DNA from: Candidatus Kapaibacterium sp.
GTDB taxonomy: Bacteria; Bacteroidota; Ignavibacteria; Kapaibacteriales; UBA2268
Direction: 5' to 3'
Assembly: GCA_023957315.1 (NCBI GenBank)
Contig: JAMLHE010000007.1
Location: 115,286 to 179,285, forward strand
Length of the DNA stretch: 64,000 nt
The first letter of the stretch is position 1. Each line of letters opens with the position of its first letter. Shown one piece after another: positions 63,989 through 64,000 of this stretch. Under the pieces are notes generated by a model. That model had not been told where the DNA came from, did no database searches, and saw nothing but the letters and a program-made list of their open reading frames with translations. Both the position numbers and the translations under genes were made by a program.

Positions 63989-64000
63989 GGGCTATGTTTT

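Overview
The window is about 64 kb of AT-rich bacterial chromosome (roughly 38% G+C by eye). It most resembles a free-living member of the Bacteroidota/Chlorobiota (FCB) group, possibly a Kapabacteria- or Ignavibacteria-like lineage. The evidence is three C-terminal type IX secretion (T9SS) sorting domains (6-4898, 35035-39048 and a broken one at the right edge), a gingipain-family C25 peptidase, IgGFc-binding and choice-of-anchor-D architecture, OlsF-type ornithine-lipid synthases, and many short TTG/GTG/ATG starts with weak Shine-Dalgarno sites. No phage, insertion sequence or CRISPR array is visible. Genes are packed tightly: five convergent pairs overlap or abut stop to stop. Layout: 1-4.9 kb, 5'-truncated C25 peptidase with T9SS tail; 5-7.4 kb, GT-C membrane glycosyltransferase and a fatty-acid-hydroxylase-superfamily membrane enzyme; 7.5-12 kb, a minus-strand acyl-CoA carboxylase set (carboxyltransferase, biotin carboxylase, separate biotin carrier) next to a GH16-like lipoprotein; 12-17 kb, PLP-dependent dehydratase, RlmN, an envelope protein and two LPS-type glycosyltransferases; 17-21.6 kb, FKBP lipoprotein, class D beta-lactamase lipoprotein, ClC transporter with CBS and TrkA-C domains, beta-barrel protein; 21.7-27.4 kb, tandem OlsF paralogues followed without a gap by an ABC-F ATPase; 27.4-31.7 kb, XerC/D recombinase, PgpH-type 7TM-HD phosphodiesterase, RsmE and a small GIY-YIG-like protein; 31.7-39.9 kb, TPR protein, OstA/LptA-like protein, giant IgGFc-binding T9SS protein and a porin-like barrel; 40-44.3 kb, HIT hydrolase, RsmA, PAP2 enzyme and TonB-dependent receptor. 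From 44.3 to 52.0 kb lies a tight eight-gene minus-strand operon for what looks like a CMP-activated nonulosonic or other higher sugar acid: polymerase-like GT-B, SpsF-like cytidylyltransferase, split transketolase, GSA-aminomutase-like aminotransferase, SDR, NeuB without a SAF domain, and metallophosphoesterase. A tRNA-Pro(CGG) gene follows, then a G+C-rich guaA and an orphan Type IIG restriction-modification enzyme. From 57.7 to 60.1 kb is a two-gene lipoprotein operon (11-haem-motif cytochrome c plus tandem rhodanese). The window closes with gatE-gatD, the archaeal-type tRNA-dependent Glu-tRNA(Gln) amidotransferase, unexpected in a bacterium, then a strong terminator and a broken T9SS tail with a long palindrome. 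The two strongest leads are the bacterial GatDE pair and the transketolase/aminotransferase/NeuB/SpsF operon.
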